Source: Aplidium turbinatum (Eukaryota > Chordata > Ascidiacea > Aplousobranchia > Polyclinidae). Taken from it: a stretch of DNA of 64,000 nt. Below the pieces are notes generated by a model. That model did no database searches and was not told where the DNA came from. It saw only the letters and a list, made by a program, of their open reading frames with translations. Shown piece after piece: positions 1 to 13,143 of the stretch; positions within the stretch are counted from its first letter, which is position 1, and each line of letters opens with the position of its first letter. The stretch is from the NCBI GenBank assembly GCA_918807975.1, contig OU964923.1, positions 22,549,235 through 22,613,234 of the forward strand, in the 5' to 3' direction. The translations under genes and the position numbers were made by a program.

Positions 1-730
1 CTTCTTTGTCAAAAAAGGTGATACAGCCTACTATTTTGGAGAGGTGAAAAAGACGCCATATAATATTTGCACAGCCTAATTCTATATCTTACAACCAGAC
101 CAGTTTTCCTGCATCAGTTTAGCGTCACTAATAGGCCGAATACTGCATGACCATTGACCAGGTAGTGAGAGTGACTAGTCATGTTTGAAGAAGTTGTTAG
201 ACCAATTCCCAATGAGAACAAACGCCGGTGCCTCGAATACATGCGTGAATGTGGACAGGAATATCTTTATTTTTCTGTCTCTTAAATTAGAACTTCTAAC
301 CACGCATAAGACAAAAATTGGCAGTTGGCCAAATTACATCAACAATTAGACGTCAGCACAGTTTATTGGAACAATTACATTAATACTCATTAAGTCCCAT
401 TCAACAACTTGCAGCACTTAATCCAAGAACTTGCAGCACAAATCTGTTTGCAAACTATGACGAATTTACAACAATAAAAATAGTAGCCTATGAAAGCCTT
501 TTAATGATAAAGAAAAATCTCTGTAAAATTGGCAACACTGTCATTCACCAGAGTCAATCAACATGATCCCAATCATGGAACAAGGTAAGGAATGAAAGTC
601 GGATAAATAACTTGAATTGTAAAGTATGCAATGTTTTCATTTTCGGCGACGAATAAAAAAGAAAAGTTCTTTAACCTGAACCCAAAAATAACAATCTTTG
701 AAAAGATTGCAACAAAATTGACGTACTGTA

Positions 731-1118
731 TAGTAGGGTGTTTTTGTTTCATTTTTTCACCATTTTTGAAATTCAACCTGATATCTGTTCATCAGGAGAA
801 AATAGACCGAAAATCAGATTTTTTAAAATAACTTTTTTTCTGAAGCACATAGACCTTAATATTCTCTACATCAGGTATAGGAAACCGACCCTTCTGCGCA
901 TTTTGATACTAATTTTGTCGATCTATGATGAGTGGTTCCGGAGATACGGCCAAATTTCGAGATTTTGAGGTCCAAAAATTTCAAACCTCGTGGACCACCT
1001 CAATATGACGTCATAATTGAAAAAATTTGGGGTGTAAACTTTTTTCTCCAAATACCACCAGATGGGACCCCAGGCATTTTGATTTTCAAAAATAGTGAAA
1101 AAATGAAACACCCTACTG
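731..1118. mobile_element. 388-bp MITE, TA target duplication
   Basis: The two ends are inverted copies. The left reads TAGTAGGGTGTTT followed by a TTTCATTTTTTCAC stretch, and the right end read backwards gives CAGTAGGGTGTTTCATTTTTTCAC. TA dinucleotides at 729-730 and 1119-1120 look like the target duplication, which suggests a Tc1/mariner-type non-autonomous element. No transposase is seen. It lies downstream of the hexosaminidase stop codon and no host exon is affected. Confidence 0.7.
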
Positions 1119-1655
1119 TATAGCCTATATTTTCAATCAAGGCGACGATTCAATGTCATTATTACATTGCATAAAATTGTAATGTTATTAATATCATCTA
1201 ATATTCTAATTTGTTGTGTTGTGGTAATGTTGTAAAATATCATCCACCAAAATCCAATAAGCACGGGTATCATTACCCTGAGACTAAGTTGTGAACAGTG
1301 GAAAACTTCTCTATAATTTCAATTATTCAAAAACTATAAGTTCAACAAAACGAAGAAAGAGGTGTTAAATCTGAGCAAAACTATCATGCAAAAGTATGAA
1401 TCTTTTCCTAAAAAAAAAACTCTAGACAGTAAAAAAGTTCATTTTAGTAAAGCGGCATTGTAAAGAACCTGCCAAAACAGCAACACTCAAAGCAAACTGA
1501 ACACAATGCAAGTTAATTATTAGGTTTGGATGCATATATGTAATATGTAATGCATAGATATTAAGCAAAGATAAGAAAAAGCACAAATGGCTACACGTGA
1601 ATTAAAAATATAAGAGGGCTGAGGGGGGTATTGTCAAACAGGAAGCAAAGTTATT
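1119..1655. other. Downstream flank and 3' untranslated region of hexosaminidase gene
   Basis: AT-rich sequence following the hexosaminidase stop codon (minus strand). It presumably contains the 3' untranslated region. I could not settle on one polyadenylation signal and see no other gene. The 1-730 stretch likewise shows nothing I can name. Confidence 0.5.
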
Positions 1656-4600
1656 TTAGTTCATCCAATCGTACACACAATAACCGATGTGGATGGGCTC
1701 AGCTGGTATTCCACGCCTGGGAAAATCACAAAATAGAAACTGTGTTACCTTAAGAGTTGGGTAAAACGGATACATCAATAGCGCATAGTAACACTAGTGG
1801 TTGGTTGATCAAGCATCAATTTAGACCAAGATATCTGTTGATCAGTAATCAGCGATTCTAATCAGCAGATTACCGTTTGTACACGAAGAAAAAGATGAGT
1901 CCGCAACTTAAAACTGGTTAATCGATCGATTTGTTAAATCGGCAGATGACCTGCCGTTGATTTGAGGTTCAGTGAAAATTTAAAACCACTTTATTTCTAT
2001 AAGGTATTAGAGTGCTGTGAAATGCTAAAATTGAAAACGGTGATATATCAAACACCCCAATGAGCATAATGTCATCTTCACCAAACAACTTACTGTAGTA
2101 GGGTGCATCTGTGTTGGTGGAGCCTTGGCGTTGCTTTCGTCGTATCATTGACACTCTTGGCACTCCACAAGCGCTCGGATACAGCGCTTGCCCGTGGCCT
2201 ATTAGAAGAAACACAATGACCAACCCTGGAGACCACTATGCACAATTGCACATTGCACAACTCACTGTCCATGGTAGACATAAAATACCTGCAGCTTAAA
2301 GTGGACGAAGGAATCATAAACCTATTTCGTTGGTAAACTGAGAACAAGTTTAGTTTGGTGGGCTTTCGTTATTAAGCGAATAAACGCTTACGGGAAATTA
2401 GCTGCTTTAAACATTTCGAAAAAAAGCATACACGTTGTCACAAACACAATACATTCCTGGGAAAAAACTCTCGTTGATGACCATAGTTCATAAGGATTAA
2501 ACACTTCACAAACCCCATAGCAGTTACTGTTTAAACAAAATATCCAAAACAAAACATTTCCCACCAAAGATAATATTTACCAAAGTCTCGACAACAAATT
2601 GGTACCATCCACCCATTCGCCCCACATACAAGCTTCGCCACCGATTAAAAGAGCCTCCTGTTCAGCTGTGCCTAAATAACAAATAAATGATTAGACCAAT
2701 GTAAACATACGTGATGTGCCGCTCATAGTTGACATGGTATCGCGTCCATACGTTGCATACGTCCATCAGGAATTTTTAGTGTAATACAAAAAATGTGACC
2801 ATTGTACATATCGATGTACAAAGTGGGATTCTTTTCAATTTATTGAAAAAAAATTTTTGACCAAATCTCACTCAAATCCAAAAAAATGGGTACCGGTATC
2901 ATAGTTTAGTCCAAAAAATTTCAATATGTAAACTGTTTGATTGAAATTGGGTTAAACCATTCTTGTATAGTAAGCAACTGTACAAGAACATTGTTGCGTG
3001 TCATGGAGTGTATCTCTTTGAAAGTGATTATATTTACGGCGCCACACCTATATGAAGTTGTTTCGTGCAGTTTTTTTACGATTAGTTACGGTTTTTTATG
3101 TTGAAGGTTGAAGACTTGAAGTGTGGTAGACCAGAAAAAACAACGGTATGTTTGTAAATTGGTTAATAATTATTGTTCTGAATATGTTTAATCTGCTAAC
3201 TGAGTACAAACTAGTGATGTTTGAAATAAACTTTCTGTTGATGAAATACTAGAAAACATATTTTGCAGTCCACTGCAAAGCGGCCTGCTTACTGCTTAGT
3301 GCTTACACGTTTTTTGGTCTAGGCTTTAAAGCAAAACATCGCATGATCATTGTTGCGATCGTACCAATGACAATAAAAAAACAAAAACAATAGCGATGTA
3401 GCCACTCAAATTTAGCAGGAAACGTTTATATACAAAAGGAGCGTAAGCGTAAACATAACCACTTTCTTTTTTGTTGAATTTTGAGATTTTTAACTTCTTG
3501 CGCAAGTAGTAAATGTGATCGGATAACTGACAACACCCAAAAGTCGATAATGCATGTTCAATGGAAGACATAACATCCGTTTTGGCTAATTCTGATCTAA
3601 TTTTACAAAAAAAAAAATGTCACCGACTTTTTTTTTTTACCAACCACTGCAGATTTTATAAGGGCTAGTTACAATGACTTAGTATTTGCATATGTTGTAA
3701 GTACGCATGTACAGTTGTGCACAGTGGTATTATACAAACATTTAGCATCAATTAGGCGATGAAACGTTTGAAAAAAAACTTACCATTAAAATTCGATGGC
3801 TCGTATGTGTAATACTTTGGCCAGTCTTCCCCATAAGAAATGACGTTTAAATACCAAGGAGACGATATGAGTGCTCGGTAGCCAAGCTTGGTGACACGGA
3901 GAAGCTCTTTCTCAGGAGCGGGGTTGCCCTTCCACACTTCCACGACCGTGTCGTCTTTTACCTTAAACACAACAGTTGGATAAACCGATGGAAAGTCAAT
4001 TCCTGATGTGTATAACTGCTACAGGGTTTTGAAGAGGCTGGTTAGCGTAATACTTCCCAAGCACTTTGAACAAACAACATTTGTTTTCAATTGAATTGCA
4101 TTCGATGAGTCAAAAAATCAAGAAATTCAAATTTTTAAATGCTTGAAGTCTTTCAACTAATAGTTATCAGGAGCATCGAATTTTCGTGAATACAAAACAA
4201 CAAAACGTGAATTCAAACAAGTTTCATAAAAAAAAAACTACTCACTACGACACCATTGTCAATAACTTCCTGCCACACAACGTAGCTGAAACCGGCTGTC
4301 TCGGAGATGTTGACAAGACGTTGAATATAATCCTGTTCGAGAACGGAGTAGTTTCCGGTAATGTTTTGCGTTTTCATGAAGTTCGTTATATTTGGGTTCG
4401 ATTTCCTGAAAAAACACGGCGTTGTTGTGAACAAAAACGTTTCCAAAGTAGCTGAAAAGACAATTTGGGTAGATAATATTAAGTATGTCACAAACAAACC
4501 CAGATAGCAAATCAACCGTCTGCAGACGTTGAATCAATGTAAAAAACGGTTGGTTTGCTGTCTGGGAAGTAACATTGTTCCTATGACAATATTGCGCCAG

Positions 4601-7600
4601 GAGTGTTCACAGCTGTTAAGATTTTACTTTTTTTTTACAACCAAGCCTTGAATGCGCGAATCTTTCAGAACAAAACAAGAAACGAGTCAAACCAACCAGC
4701 AGTTGAAACTGACTTCGTCCCCTCCGAGATGCATGTACTTGTCTTTGAACACCCCACGGAGTTCAGAAAGCAATTTGGTCAGGAAAGAATATGTTGAGTC
4801 GAGGATGGGGTTGATTGGACCAAATGTACCGTCGGGCTTTCCATCTGAAAGCAATGATAAATACATTTAAACGACGTAAATACACCGTAAAGTCAACAGG
4901 TACAGTAGTAATCTATGACAAAAAAAAATTGTTGTAAAATGGTATGGCATTTTTGCGGTGTATATCCGACACTATGTGACCAATGAAAAATTAAATTTTA
5001 CAAACTTTGCATTAACGAAATCATTAAACCAAGCATAATTTTATTGCATTGTTTTAATGACCAAATGGTTTAACAGTATGTGCAATGAAAAAGAGTGCTC
5101 AATAAGTCGGTTGATTGCTACATCGATCACAATTTACAAAGGTGCATGTGCATGAAATAGCAGCATTGATTCACAAGGACGGAATGGTCCGTTTCGGTGA
5201 GTCCGATGTCTATTCAGTGATTTTTTCAATTTTTTTTTCAATTATCGGGTACCGTAGCCTAATTATCATTGCCGTTTTAGGGTTAGGGGTTAGAAGTTAG
5301 GAACTCACCGAATAGTAGCAGACCCCCAAGGAAGCATAAAGGCAAAAAAAGTTGAAAAACACTGTACCACCAGACATCTTGTTCATTACATATGTCCAAC
5401 AACATACAGTAGCTATCGGGCAACCCTCCTGTTCACACTCACCAGCATAACAAGGAGTAAGGAGGTCAGGTTGGCTTTTACCCCATGACTGGGTGTGGCC
5501 AGGTGTGTCAAACTCTGGAATGACCCGGATACCCCTCAGCCTGGCATACTCAATAACCTCCGCAACATCGCTTGGAGTGTAGATATGAGATAGACGAGTG
5601 TAAGCTCCCTGCATCATGGTAAACACAATATAATAAGAATAGTAATGCAACGAAAATTAAAGACATTTAACCAGGTTTTGTATAGAAAGTTAAGGCCATA
5701 AAGTTCATGTAAAGAAAGATGTTCTACAAATTAATTTCAACACTCTTTTACAAAGCTGAAGATAAATGCAGTTGTAGATTTTAAAACATTTGATGAACCA
5801 TTACTTTAGTCTTCGACACCCTGGCCTCTTTGTTTTCATTCAAAACGGTGTCTGTTCCTCAAACTAATGACACTTCCCAAAAAGTTACCTTTTCGCTCAG
5901 GTCTGGATATACTTGACTGACATAAGGAAAGGATTGGTCGTCAACTATGTGCCAATGAAACACGTTGAACTTATTGAACGCCATTGCATCCTACAGTAGA
6001 ATGGTTATTTCAAACAAACACACATTAATACAACTCAAGGAGCCGTTCAAATATCACATAACGCTTTGTGGAGAGTCAAAGATGCAATAAAACAAAAATA
6101 AGTTGAAATAGCCAAAATTCATAAGTCGGATTAAAATAAGTTGAGACTGAAGACAGAAGCCACAAAACGAAAAGGTAAAATGCAAGAAATTTGTATCATA
6201 TGGTTTTAAAGACCCTTAATTATATAGTTATTTTTGTGTTTAAAGAGCACTTATTGTAAATACATAGAAAAATACTGGTGTTGCATTGCTTCATAGAAAT
6301 GGATGCTGTATGCAAAATGACAAAGTTGCACAAAACTACTTGTTTAAATCAGAGCTTCCCAAACTGGGGGTCGCGACCCACCAAGGGGTCACGTAACGAA
6401 CTTCAGGGGTCGCAGAAAGTATACCAATTTGCACATGGTACTGCATATTAACACTTCTGTACGAGATGCTGTGACAGTTATTAACTTTATTAAGAGTCGC
6501 GCACTCAATAGGCTGCCTGTATTTTTTAAAATTTAAGAGGAGAAATGGAATCGGAGTTAAAAACTCTTTTACTGCATCATGAAGTAAGGTGCCTTTCAAA
6601 AGTCAAAGCTTTAAAATGGCTAGCCGATTAACGTTGAAAACCGAAATTGTGATTTTTCCTACAGAATAAAATTCAGTCTTGGTCCACCATTTTCTCAATG
6701 ACATCTAGCTTTTGGAATTATGCCAAATGCCAGGTTTGCTTGAAAAACTGAACGAATTTAATTTGTCCCTCCTAAGAGAAGACATCAATATTTTGCATTA
6801 AAATCTAAAATTGATGCATTCATCAAAAAATTGAACATCTGGAAACAAATATTTCAAAATGCTTTATCTGAAATGTTCTCACTTCGCCTACTGTTCCAAC
6901 CTAAACAATACTGAAACCACCTTGAGACCTGCATTAACAAACACTGAGCCACGGCTAGACTTGTTTGTTGCAGAAAGCAGTCACACCCATCACACTGAAT
7001 AAATGTGTTTGCTTTTTTGTTTTGTTTCCAGTAGGCTGCCCATAGGCTTCGTTATTATGGTCAGATATAAATAAAAACAAACTGAACTGAGAACGGTAAA
7101 TTGTTTTTGGTTTTTGTTAGATTTAAGCTTATCAATAAATATCACAAATGTATATTTTGCACTGTTCCTCGTTTTAATCATAAGGGGCCGCGAAACATTT
7201 TAGGATCATTAAAAGGGGTCACAAGCAAAAAAGTTTGGGAAGCCCTGGTCTAAATCAGCAATTTGAAAGATGCTGCATTTATAGACATAAAACAGTCACA
7301 CATTAATAAAAAAAAAATACATATATATAAATATATGTTTATACGGTATATTAATTCAGTTGATTCACATACCAAATTTTGCAAAATTATGCTGACAGGC
7401 AAGTAATGACGAGAGGTGTCAAGCAATATCCCCCTGTGACCAAATCGAGGAAAGTCAGTAATGCTCGTCTTGTTGATCAGTGTCTGTGGTAAATGAAACA
7501 TATTTAATCAGACTTTATGCAACATAGATTTCAAATTATTTATACATAAAAAAACTGAAAACTTTTGGTGGAAAAAGTTATGCATTAATGCTACTTTGCT

Positions 7601-10600
7601 AATGGTAGTTTACAACCATGCATTTTACAGTGCAATCTTTGACTTGCTATTTTGCTGTCATACATTTGAGGTCTTTTGCTTGTTTTTAACACAAAAAGAT
7701 AGGATGGCAATGGCAAAAGATTTACATCAGTAACAGAAATAGTTTTTGACAATCACATATCAAAGAGTGGGGTTTGTTAAGTAACACACCACTCAGTATC
7801 AGTAATGTATGACAGTATGAAAAACATAACATAATTTCTACAATATTTTAAGTTTACTTACTTCACCATTATACTGCCAAAGTAATTGCGAGAATGTTTC
7901 TAATCCTGTTCAACCGAAAAAACAAAACAGAAAACAAGAAGTTACATTAAGGTTACAGTTCCTTCAAAATCTATACAATTCAGCAGTGAGCACACATTTT
8001 AAAAATTAGATTAATTGTAAATTGCAATGTCCTTGCAATGCGATTTAGATAAACTTGTTGCATGGGGAAAGAAATGGAAATTGAAATTTCACCCAAAAAG
8101 TGCACCACAATGTCTATTGGGAAGCACACACCCAGCTTTGATTATAAATTTAAAAATACCAGTGGCACATCTACAGTCCTCAAATGCATTGAGAATGAAA
8201 AAGACCTTGGAGTAATTTTTGACAACAATTTAACCTTCAACACCCACATTCAATCGGTAGTATCTGGTGCAAACAGGCTTGTTGGATTAATCAAGAGATC
8301 ATTTACATTTCTCGATATAAAGATGTTTCTTATCCTGTTCAATACATTAATACGACCCAAACTAGAATACAACAACACCATTTGGCACCCATACCTCAAA
8401 TACAACATTGTATCTTTAGAAAGTGTGCAGCGCCGAGCAACAAAACTTGTACCATGTCTCCATGACCTACCTTACGATAAAAGACTAAAAAAGACTAGAC
8501 CTACCAACACTAACATTTAGAAGACTCCGAAATGACATGATTCAAACTTTCAAGTATCTTCAAAATTTTTATAATGTTAATGAAAAAGAAATTTTTTCCT
8601 TACATGAAGGTGTCCACAACACTCGAGGTCACAAATTTAAATTAAAAATCAGTACCTTCAAAACAACAAAGCGAAGAAATTTTTTTCCGAATTGGATTGT
8701 TAATGAATGGAATAGGTTACCCGAGAAAATTGTCACAGCACCTAGTTTAAACAGCTTCACAGCAAGACTGGATCACCACTGGCGAAATAGAGAAGTTAAA
8801 TTTGACCCACTTGGGTAGTCATATTTTGCAAGTACTGGCCGCCTCCACTAATGTTGACATTCACTACATCTTGTAACTTGTACAGTATATAACGTATGTA
8901 GCCCACTATTGTATGATGTATTGTATACCTATCTCTACTGACAGTTATATTCTATCTTATATGGTGTCTCCAGCCCCAGGTGTTTTTTGTTTGATTTTAG
9001 TGTTATGCTGTGCCTTTAATAAGATATGTATGCTCTAGGTAGTATTGACTCGCTTTTCTTGGTGTTTTTGTCTCTTGTTTATGACTTCCTTGTTGGTATT
9101 CTATTTCGTTTTTTTTTATATTGCTACGTAAGTTATGAAGGTGAAAAAGCACTGCTGTGCTTGCAACACCATTATTATTATTATTATAAATGGCAATAAA
9201 TCCACACATGTAAAAGTTTAGATCAAGCAGTACAGTGAGTACATGAGTCATCTCTAGCGAGATTATCAGAATTACTTGTTAGTTAAATTATTTTTAAATT
9301 AAATTTAATTTTACACAGCATATACCTCTTAAAACTCCCCAAACTGAAGAACTTGTTAATACTGGGAGCTCACTAACATCGACAGAGTCTGTATTAAGAA
9401 AAAAAATTCTTCTGATCTTTTACTTATATACATTTAGTGTTACATTTCTAATATCAAGAATTTGGCAAAATTAATACATCTGTATCTAAGTGTGAAACAA
9501 TTAGGTGACAGACAACTGAGAAATTAAAAAAAAGTTGACATTTAGGATAGAACATACACTTTTTTGTATGCAGGATGAGCTGAAACTAACCTTTGCATTA
9601 AATTAACATCAAAATAAACTAAATGGCAGCCGATATTGCATTCTTACAATGTTCATTCATATCTGAAGATGGATACTCTTCACAAGGAGACATCAAATTC
9701 ACTTGAAGGGTGGTAATAACTAATGGAGCCTTTGGCCTGAAACACACAATATGTTGGCATGACACACAAGCATAGGCGTCATTTCAGGGGTGCGAAGGGT
9801 GCTTAAGCACCCCAAAATAAAAATCTGAGGTAACAACATAAATGAGAGAGCACCCCTGGGCCCTGGTTTGCATACAAAATACACCGATTCAAATGGAAAT
9901 TTGCATTGCTAAATAACGTTTTTTTTTTCTTTCTTGAAAGTCGTTTCACCAAAGCGCAATATTTTCAGTGTTTTACATTTGTGTGTGGCACGCAGCGCCA
10001 CACATATCAAAGGCAGACATGATTGTACTATTGCGTAACAATTAAGCACAAATCGTTTCTAGCACCGCACTGCGTCAAGAAGTGCCGTTCGAGAGAAAAC
10101 AATTTGTCTGGCTTGAAGACAAAATTGCTGTTTTCTACTCAAACGTCTAAAAAAACATTCTGCAAACGGCGTCAGATGCAATCGTTAGCCGTTTCCCTTC
10201 TTCATCATACCGAATGGCAGACTTGCTACGAGAGCTGCTAGAGAATCCCACAATGAAAGAAGCCGATGTTACGAAAGTAAGCAAATTTTATGATGGTGAC
10301 TGAGAACGCAAGGATTTGCTGCGTGAACGCAAACAGTGGTTCGCTTGTTGCAAACGTGACGGTGATGTTGTGGCAGTGAATACGCTACGTCAGAAATTCA
10401 TTGCACAGCCGTCAATGGTCGATATAATGCCAAATATATATGCAGCTTTGGCAGGGTTGATCGGTTTAAATTGGGGCGGTTTAAACCGCCCGGTTAAAAC
10501 CGGGCAGTTTTGACCACCTATTACTGGTCAAAACCCCTTTAGTGTATGAATCAAGTTGCTTTTCGATTGAATTAAAAATATTACCCTCCATGTTAATGAA

Positions 10601-13143
10601 TGGTAATAGTAATGATGTTCAACTATATTTTGTTTTGATCAACAATAACCTAAATGCTGGATTTGGAACAAAAAACATTCAATTTCTAAGTTTATTTTTG
10701 ATATTTCAATCAGTTGGTTATTTTAATTAATGAGAAAATTCAAATTCTAAAGATAAGTTTCTGATGAACCAAAAAATGCTTGGTAGAACGATGAACCATT
10801 TGCACAGCCAACTGAAGTACAAGAATTTATTCCAACAAATTTTTTTTTTATGAAAAACATTTGCCATAAAATTTGCGCAACATTTGCCCTCCCGTTGCGT
10901 AGCACATAAGACGTAGCACGACATGTAATTAAGGTAGTAGTCTGTCTTGTTTTTGGCGGCGCTGAAACAAGAGAAAAATCCAAGATAAATATAATCTTTC
11001 GTACGAATTTTACAGGCAGCCATCTGTGGCTGCCTGACAGGTCGGCATTGGCGGCCATTAATGAAAGTTTAGGCGGCCATGGCCGCAAGCTATTTCGAGG
11101 CCTGCATATCATAATGGTCACAACTCACAACTGCTTTTATATATATTTCCTAAATAGCCCATAGCTCAGGTAGCCGACCATTCACTACATATAATAAAAA
11201 TGTTTTTCTGGGTTTTGACCGGTTTAAACCTAGTTTTCACCGGTTAAAACCAGGTTTAAACTGCTTAGTGGTCAAAACCAGTTTAGACCACTTAGAGATC
11301 AACCCTGAGCTTTGGTAACTTACATTGTTATGCCGACTTCTTCCTGTGAAGCCGAACGTTCCTTTTCGTTATTACGACGCTTGAAGGCCTACTTTCGCAG
11401 CACTCAAACGCAACAACGACTGAACAATTTGGCCGTTACAGGTAGTCATCGCGAATTGGCGGAGAAATTAAACATGGAAGAACTTGTCACGGAGTTTGTT
11501 TCCAAGACAACGACCCGCAGAAACAAATTTGGATGTGATTAATTTATAGCAAGCCGCATTATAAGGCAGACGTGAACAAATTAAAGCAATTAAAGTCGAA
11601 TATATTTCAATATTCAATGTAAGATCACTTTCGCCTCGCATGTAGCCTAATACTTGTTTTCATTTCTATCTGATCGTTTGACATACCGCTGCAGTCTATT
11701 CGAATACACATACGACAAAATTATCTTCTTTTATGTTGATTCGACGTTTCATGACGTAGGCTAAACATGGTTGAATTTACTATTAGATTGAGTCATTTGT
11801 TTTGACATTTTCCATCGGTCAGGTTTTCAATTGATTAGCCTATATTGACAATTTTCATAAGATAACTTAGAGCACCCCTAAGTTCGTCAAATTTTTTTAA
11901 AAAATTACGCCAATGCACACAAGCATTTATTACTGGGTTGTGCAGTGTGCATGGAACATACATACATTCATACAATCAGTAAATTCTAGAAAAAAAATAA
12001 CATCGTTTTAAAGCCGATAAGTTGGATTTATATTGATTTAAAAAACAACTATGACATGTATGTATTGTAAAGTGTAAACAGCCAAGCATGACAACTAACC
12101 GTTGGTACCACCGCTTGATGGTAACATAAATTCAGAATTAAAAACAAATTTAATCTTATCGCCAACTACATTGAGCAATCATAGAGCCATTGTATGGCCC
12201 CTGGAAAATGGTCAATAACTTCAAATTTATTCCAAACACAAAATAAGGCATCTGACATTGTATGTCTAGTTGGCATCAGATATAAGTTGTAGCCTACAAG
12301 AAAAAAAAAGGCAACATGTAGCACTGGATGAATTGAACTTCTACCTAAATTGAAGCTTCTCCTTTGAAACACTGTTCATCATCAGGACCTCATATCTTTT
12401 AAAAGCTTCTGTGAGAAGACTGCAACTGTGTGAAGACGTCGTGTATGAGAAAGAAAATTTTGGAATTGATACTTGATATGTCTGCAACAATAAAGAATTG
12501 TGGGAGCTGGTATACAAGTCTCCCCCTGGTAAATCATGACAAAGACAGGAATCAACCAAACATATAGGGTGAAACTACTTTACTTTTGCTTTACTGTTCA
12601 CACACTTCAATCCACATGTTTTGGTCAATTCCTGTTGTCATGATTTACCAGGGGGGGGGACTTGTGAACCAGCTCCGAATTTTGACATATCAATAGTTGC
12701 AACATGACTAAATTGGAACATAAATGCAACATAACTTTAGTCACTAAATTAATTATCATACTCTACTGTACCTTAGTTAATAAAAGAAACTTGTTTGCAA
12801 GATCTACTTTTGAATTCGCAAAAAAATAAATCTGCATCATTCCAAGAAAGGATATGCTTTATAACCAAAAATAATTTATAAATGCTATTATTGTCATGCA
12901 AAGCAGTTAAAATATTGAGAAGGTTTGGCATGTTTCTTTCCTGTTTATAAATATGCCATAATTATATACATTTAAATTATAAAAACTGAAATTCAATTGG
13001 ATCACAAAATACGATACCTGTGATGTTGATATGAAAGACTGTGGCTGTGGCCAAACACTACCTGGGCTGGTGTTGCCTAAACTTGGCACAAAGCTGGCAC
13101 CACCATAACTTATAAACAATATCCATAAAATCAGCTTGCACAT
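1656..13143 (-). CDS. HEXA/HEXB-like: Beta-hexosaminidase (HEXA/HEXB-type), 14 coding exons
   Basis: Lysosomal glycoside hydrolase family 20 enzyme that removes terminal N-acetylhexosamine from glycolipids and glycans. Coding exons, in order: 13018-13143, 12345-12481, 9648-9736, 9326-9388, 7862-7905, 7373-7483, 5889-5990, 5443-5608, 4697-4844, 4246-4405, 3784-3961, 2581-2671, 2094-2198, 1656-1716. All junctions are GT-AG and the phases agree, giving 1581 nt and 526 aa (human HEXA is 529 aa, also 14 exons). Exon 1 encodes a signal peptide and a VWPQPQSF block. Exon 6 has [18 protein letters not shown], exon 7 FHWHIVDD, exon 8 [12 protein letters not shown], and exon 9 HLGGDEV with the catalytic Asp322-Glu323 pair at the human HEXA numbering. 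Exon 12 has GGEACMWGE and exon 13 ERLWS. After WYL the protein has Asn-Val: Asn as in human alpha, but not the alpha-specific Arg nor the beta Asp-Leu. The start is the ATG at 13143; an in-frame GTG lies four codons upstream. Confidence 0.96.
4499..4567. repeat. Short hairpin MITE in hexosaminidase intron 9
   Basis: About 21-bp arms, CCCAGATAGCAAATCAACCG on the left and its imperfect complement on the right ending in GTCTGGG, enclose about 27 bp. It sits between exons 10 and 9 of the hexosaminidase gene and is clear of both splice sites. Confidence 0.55.
5179..5326 (+). repeat. Interspersed repeat with TTCGGTGAGTCCGA motif, copy A
   Basis: This block matches 53992-54162 in reverse orientation. 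Shared landmarks are CGGAATGG, CCGTTTCGGTGAGTCCGA, ATCGGGTACCGTAGCC, GGAACTCACCGAATAGTAGC and GCAGACCC. The GGTGAGTCCGA motif recurs in inverted form near both ends, as in a MITE. It lies in the intron following exon 8 of the hexosaminidase gene. Confidence 0.7.
6350..7247. mobile_element. hAT (Charlie-like) relic in hexosaminidase intron 6
   Basis: The ends are CAGAGCTTCCCAAACT and, at the right, AGTTTGGGAAGCCCTG, flanked by near-identical 8-bp copies (GTTTAAAT at 6342-6349 and GTCTAAAT at 7248-7255). Inside are decayed plus-strand remnants of a Charlie/ZBED-type transposase, such as the [12 protein letters not shown] reading near 6740. It lies wholly between exons 7 and 6. Confidence 0.8.
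8030..9187 (+). mobile_element. 5'-truncated non-LTR retrotransposon (CR1/L2/Jockey-type), reverse transcriptase C-terminus
   Basis: The plus-strand reading gives the post-catalytic end of a LINE reverse transcriptase: [50 protein letters not shown], then NTRGHKFKL and [17 protein letters not shown] ending at the stop at 8818. The reading needs two frame changes, one near 8095 and one in the A-run near 8490, so the copy is dead. The YADD catalytic region is missing, as expected for 5' truncation. The tail ends in an ATT microsatellite (9170-9186). It sits in hexosaminidase intron 4, opposite to the gene. Confidence 0.85.
9771..11915 (+). mobile_element. hAT element with TTF/zf-MYM-type transposase remnant, in hexosaminidase intron 2
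   Basis: The ends start CATAGGCGT on the left and, inverted, CATTGGCGT on the right. Both are followed a little further in by GGGGTGC. The 8-bp target duplication CACACAAG is at 9763-9770 and 11916-11923. The C-terminal hAT dimerisation domain is readable at 11329-11542 ([20 protein letters not shown], then [11 protein letters not shown]). The upstream coding part is decayed. A second hAT, 10452-11307, has inserted just before the dimerisation domain. Confidence 0.82.
10452..11307. mobile_element. Nested non-autonomous hAT, 856 bp
   Basis: It has perfect 11-bp terminal inverted repeats, CAGGGTTGATC, and a perfect 8-bp target duplication AGCTTTGG at 10444-10451 and 11308-11315. The subterminal DNA is full of GGTTTAAACC and GGTTAAAACC palindromes (10460-10515, 11215-11295), which are likely transposase-binding repeats. 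There is no transposase. It splits the transposase of the host element 9771-11915 and is therefore younger. Confidence 0.88.
12499..12677. repeat. Inverted repeat in hexosaminidase intron 1
   Basis: A stretch of about 50 bp at 12499-12549 (GGAGCTGGTATACAAGTC, then CCCCTGGTAAATCATGACA) recurs inverted at 12624-12677. The left arm starts about 18 bases from the exon 2 acceptor, so the pre-mRNA could fold into a hairpin beside a splice site. Confidence 0.65.

Noticed and set aside
8027-8215. Separate small gene in hexosaminidase intron
   Set aside because: It is one frame segment of the LINE reverse transcriptase remnant.
10747-11121. 124-codon minus-strand frame
   Set aside because: Lies inside the non-autonomous hAT 10452-11307, with no domain and no splice or start support.
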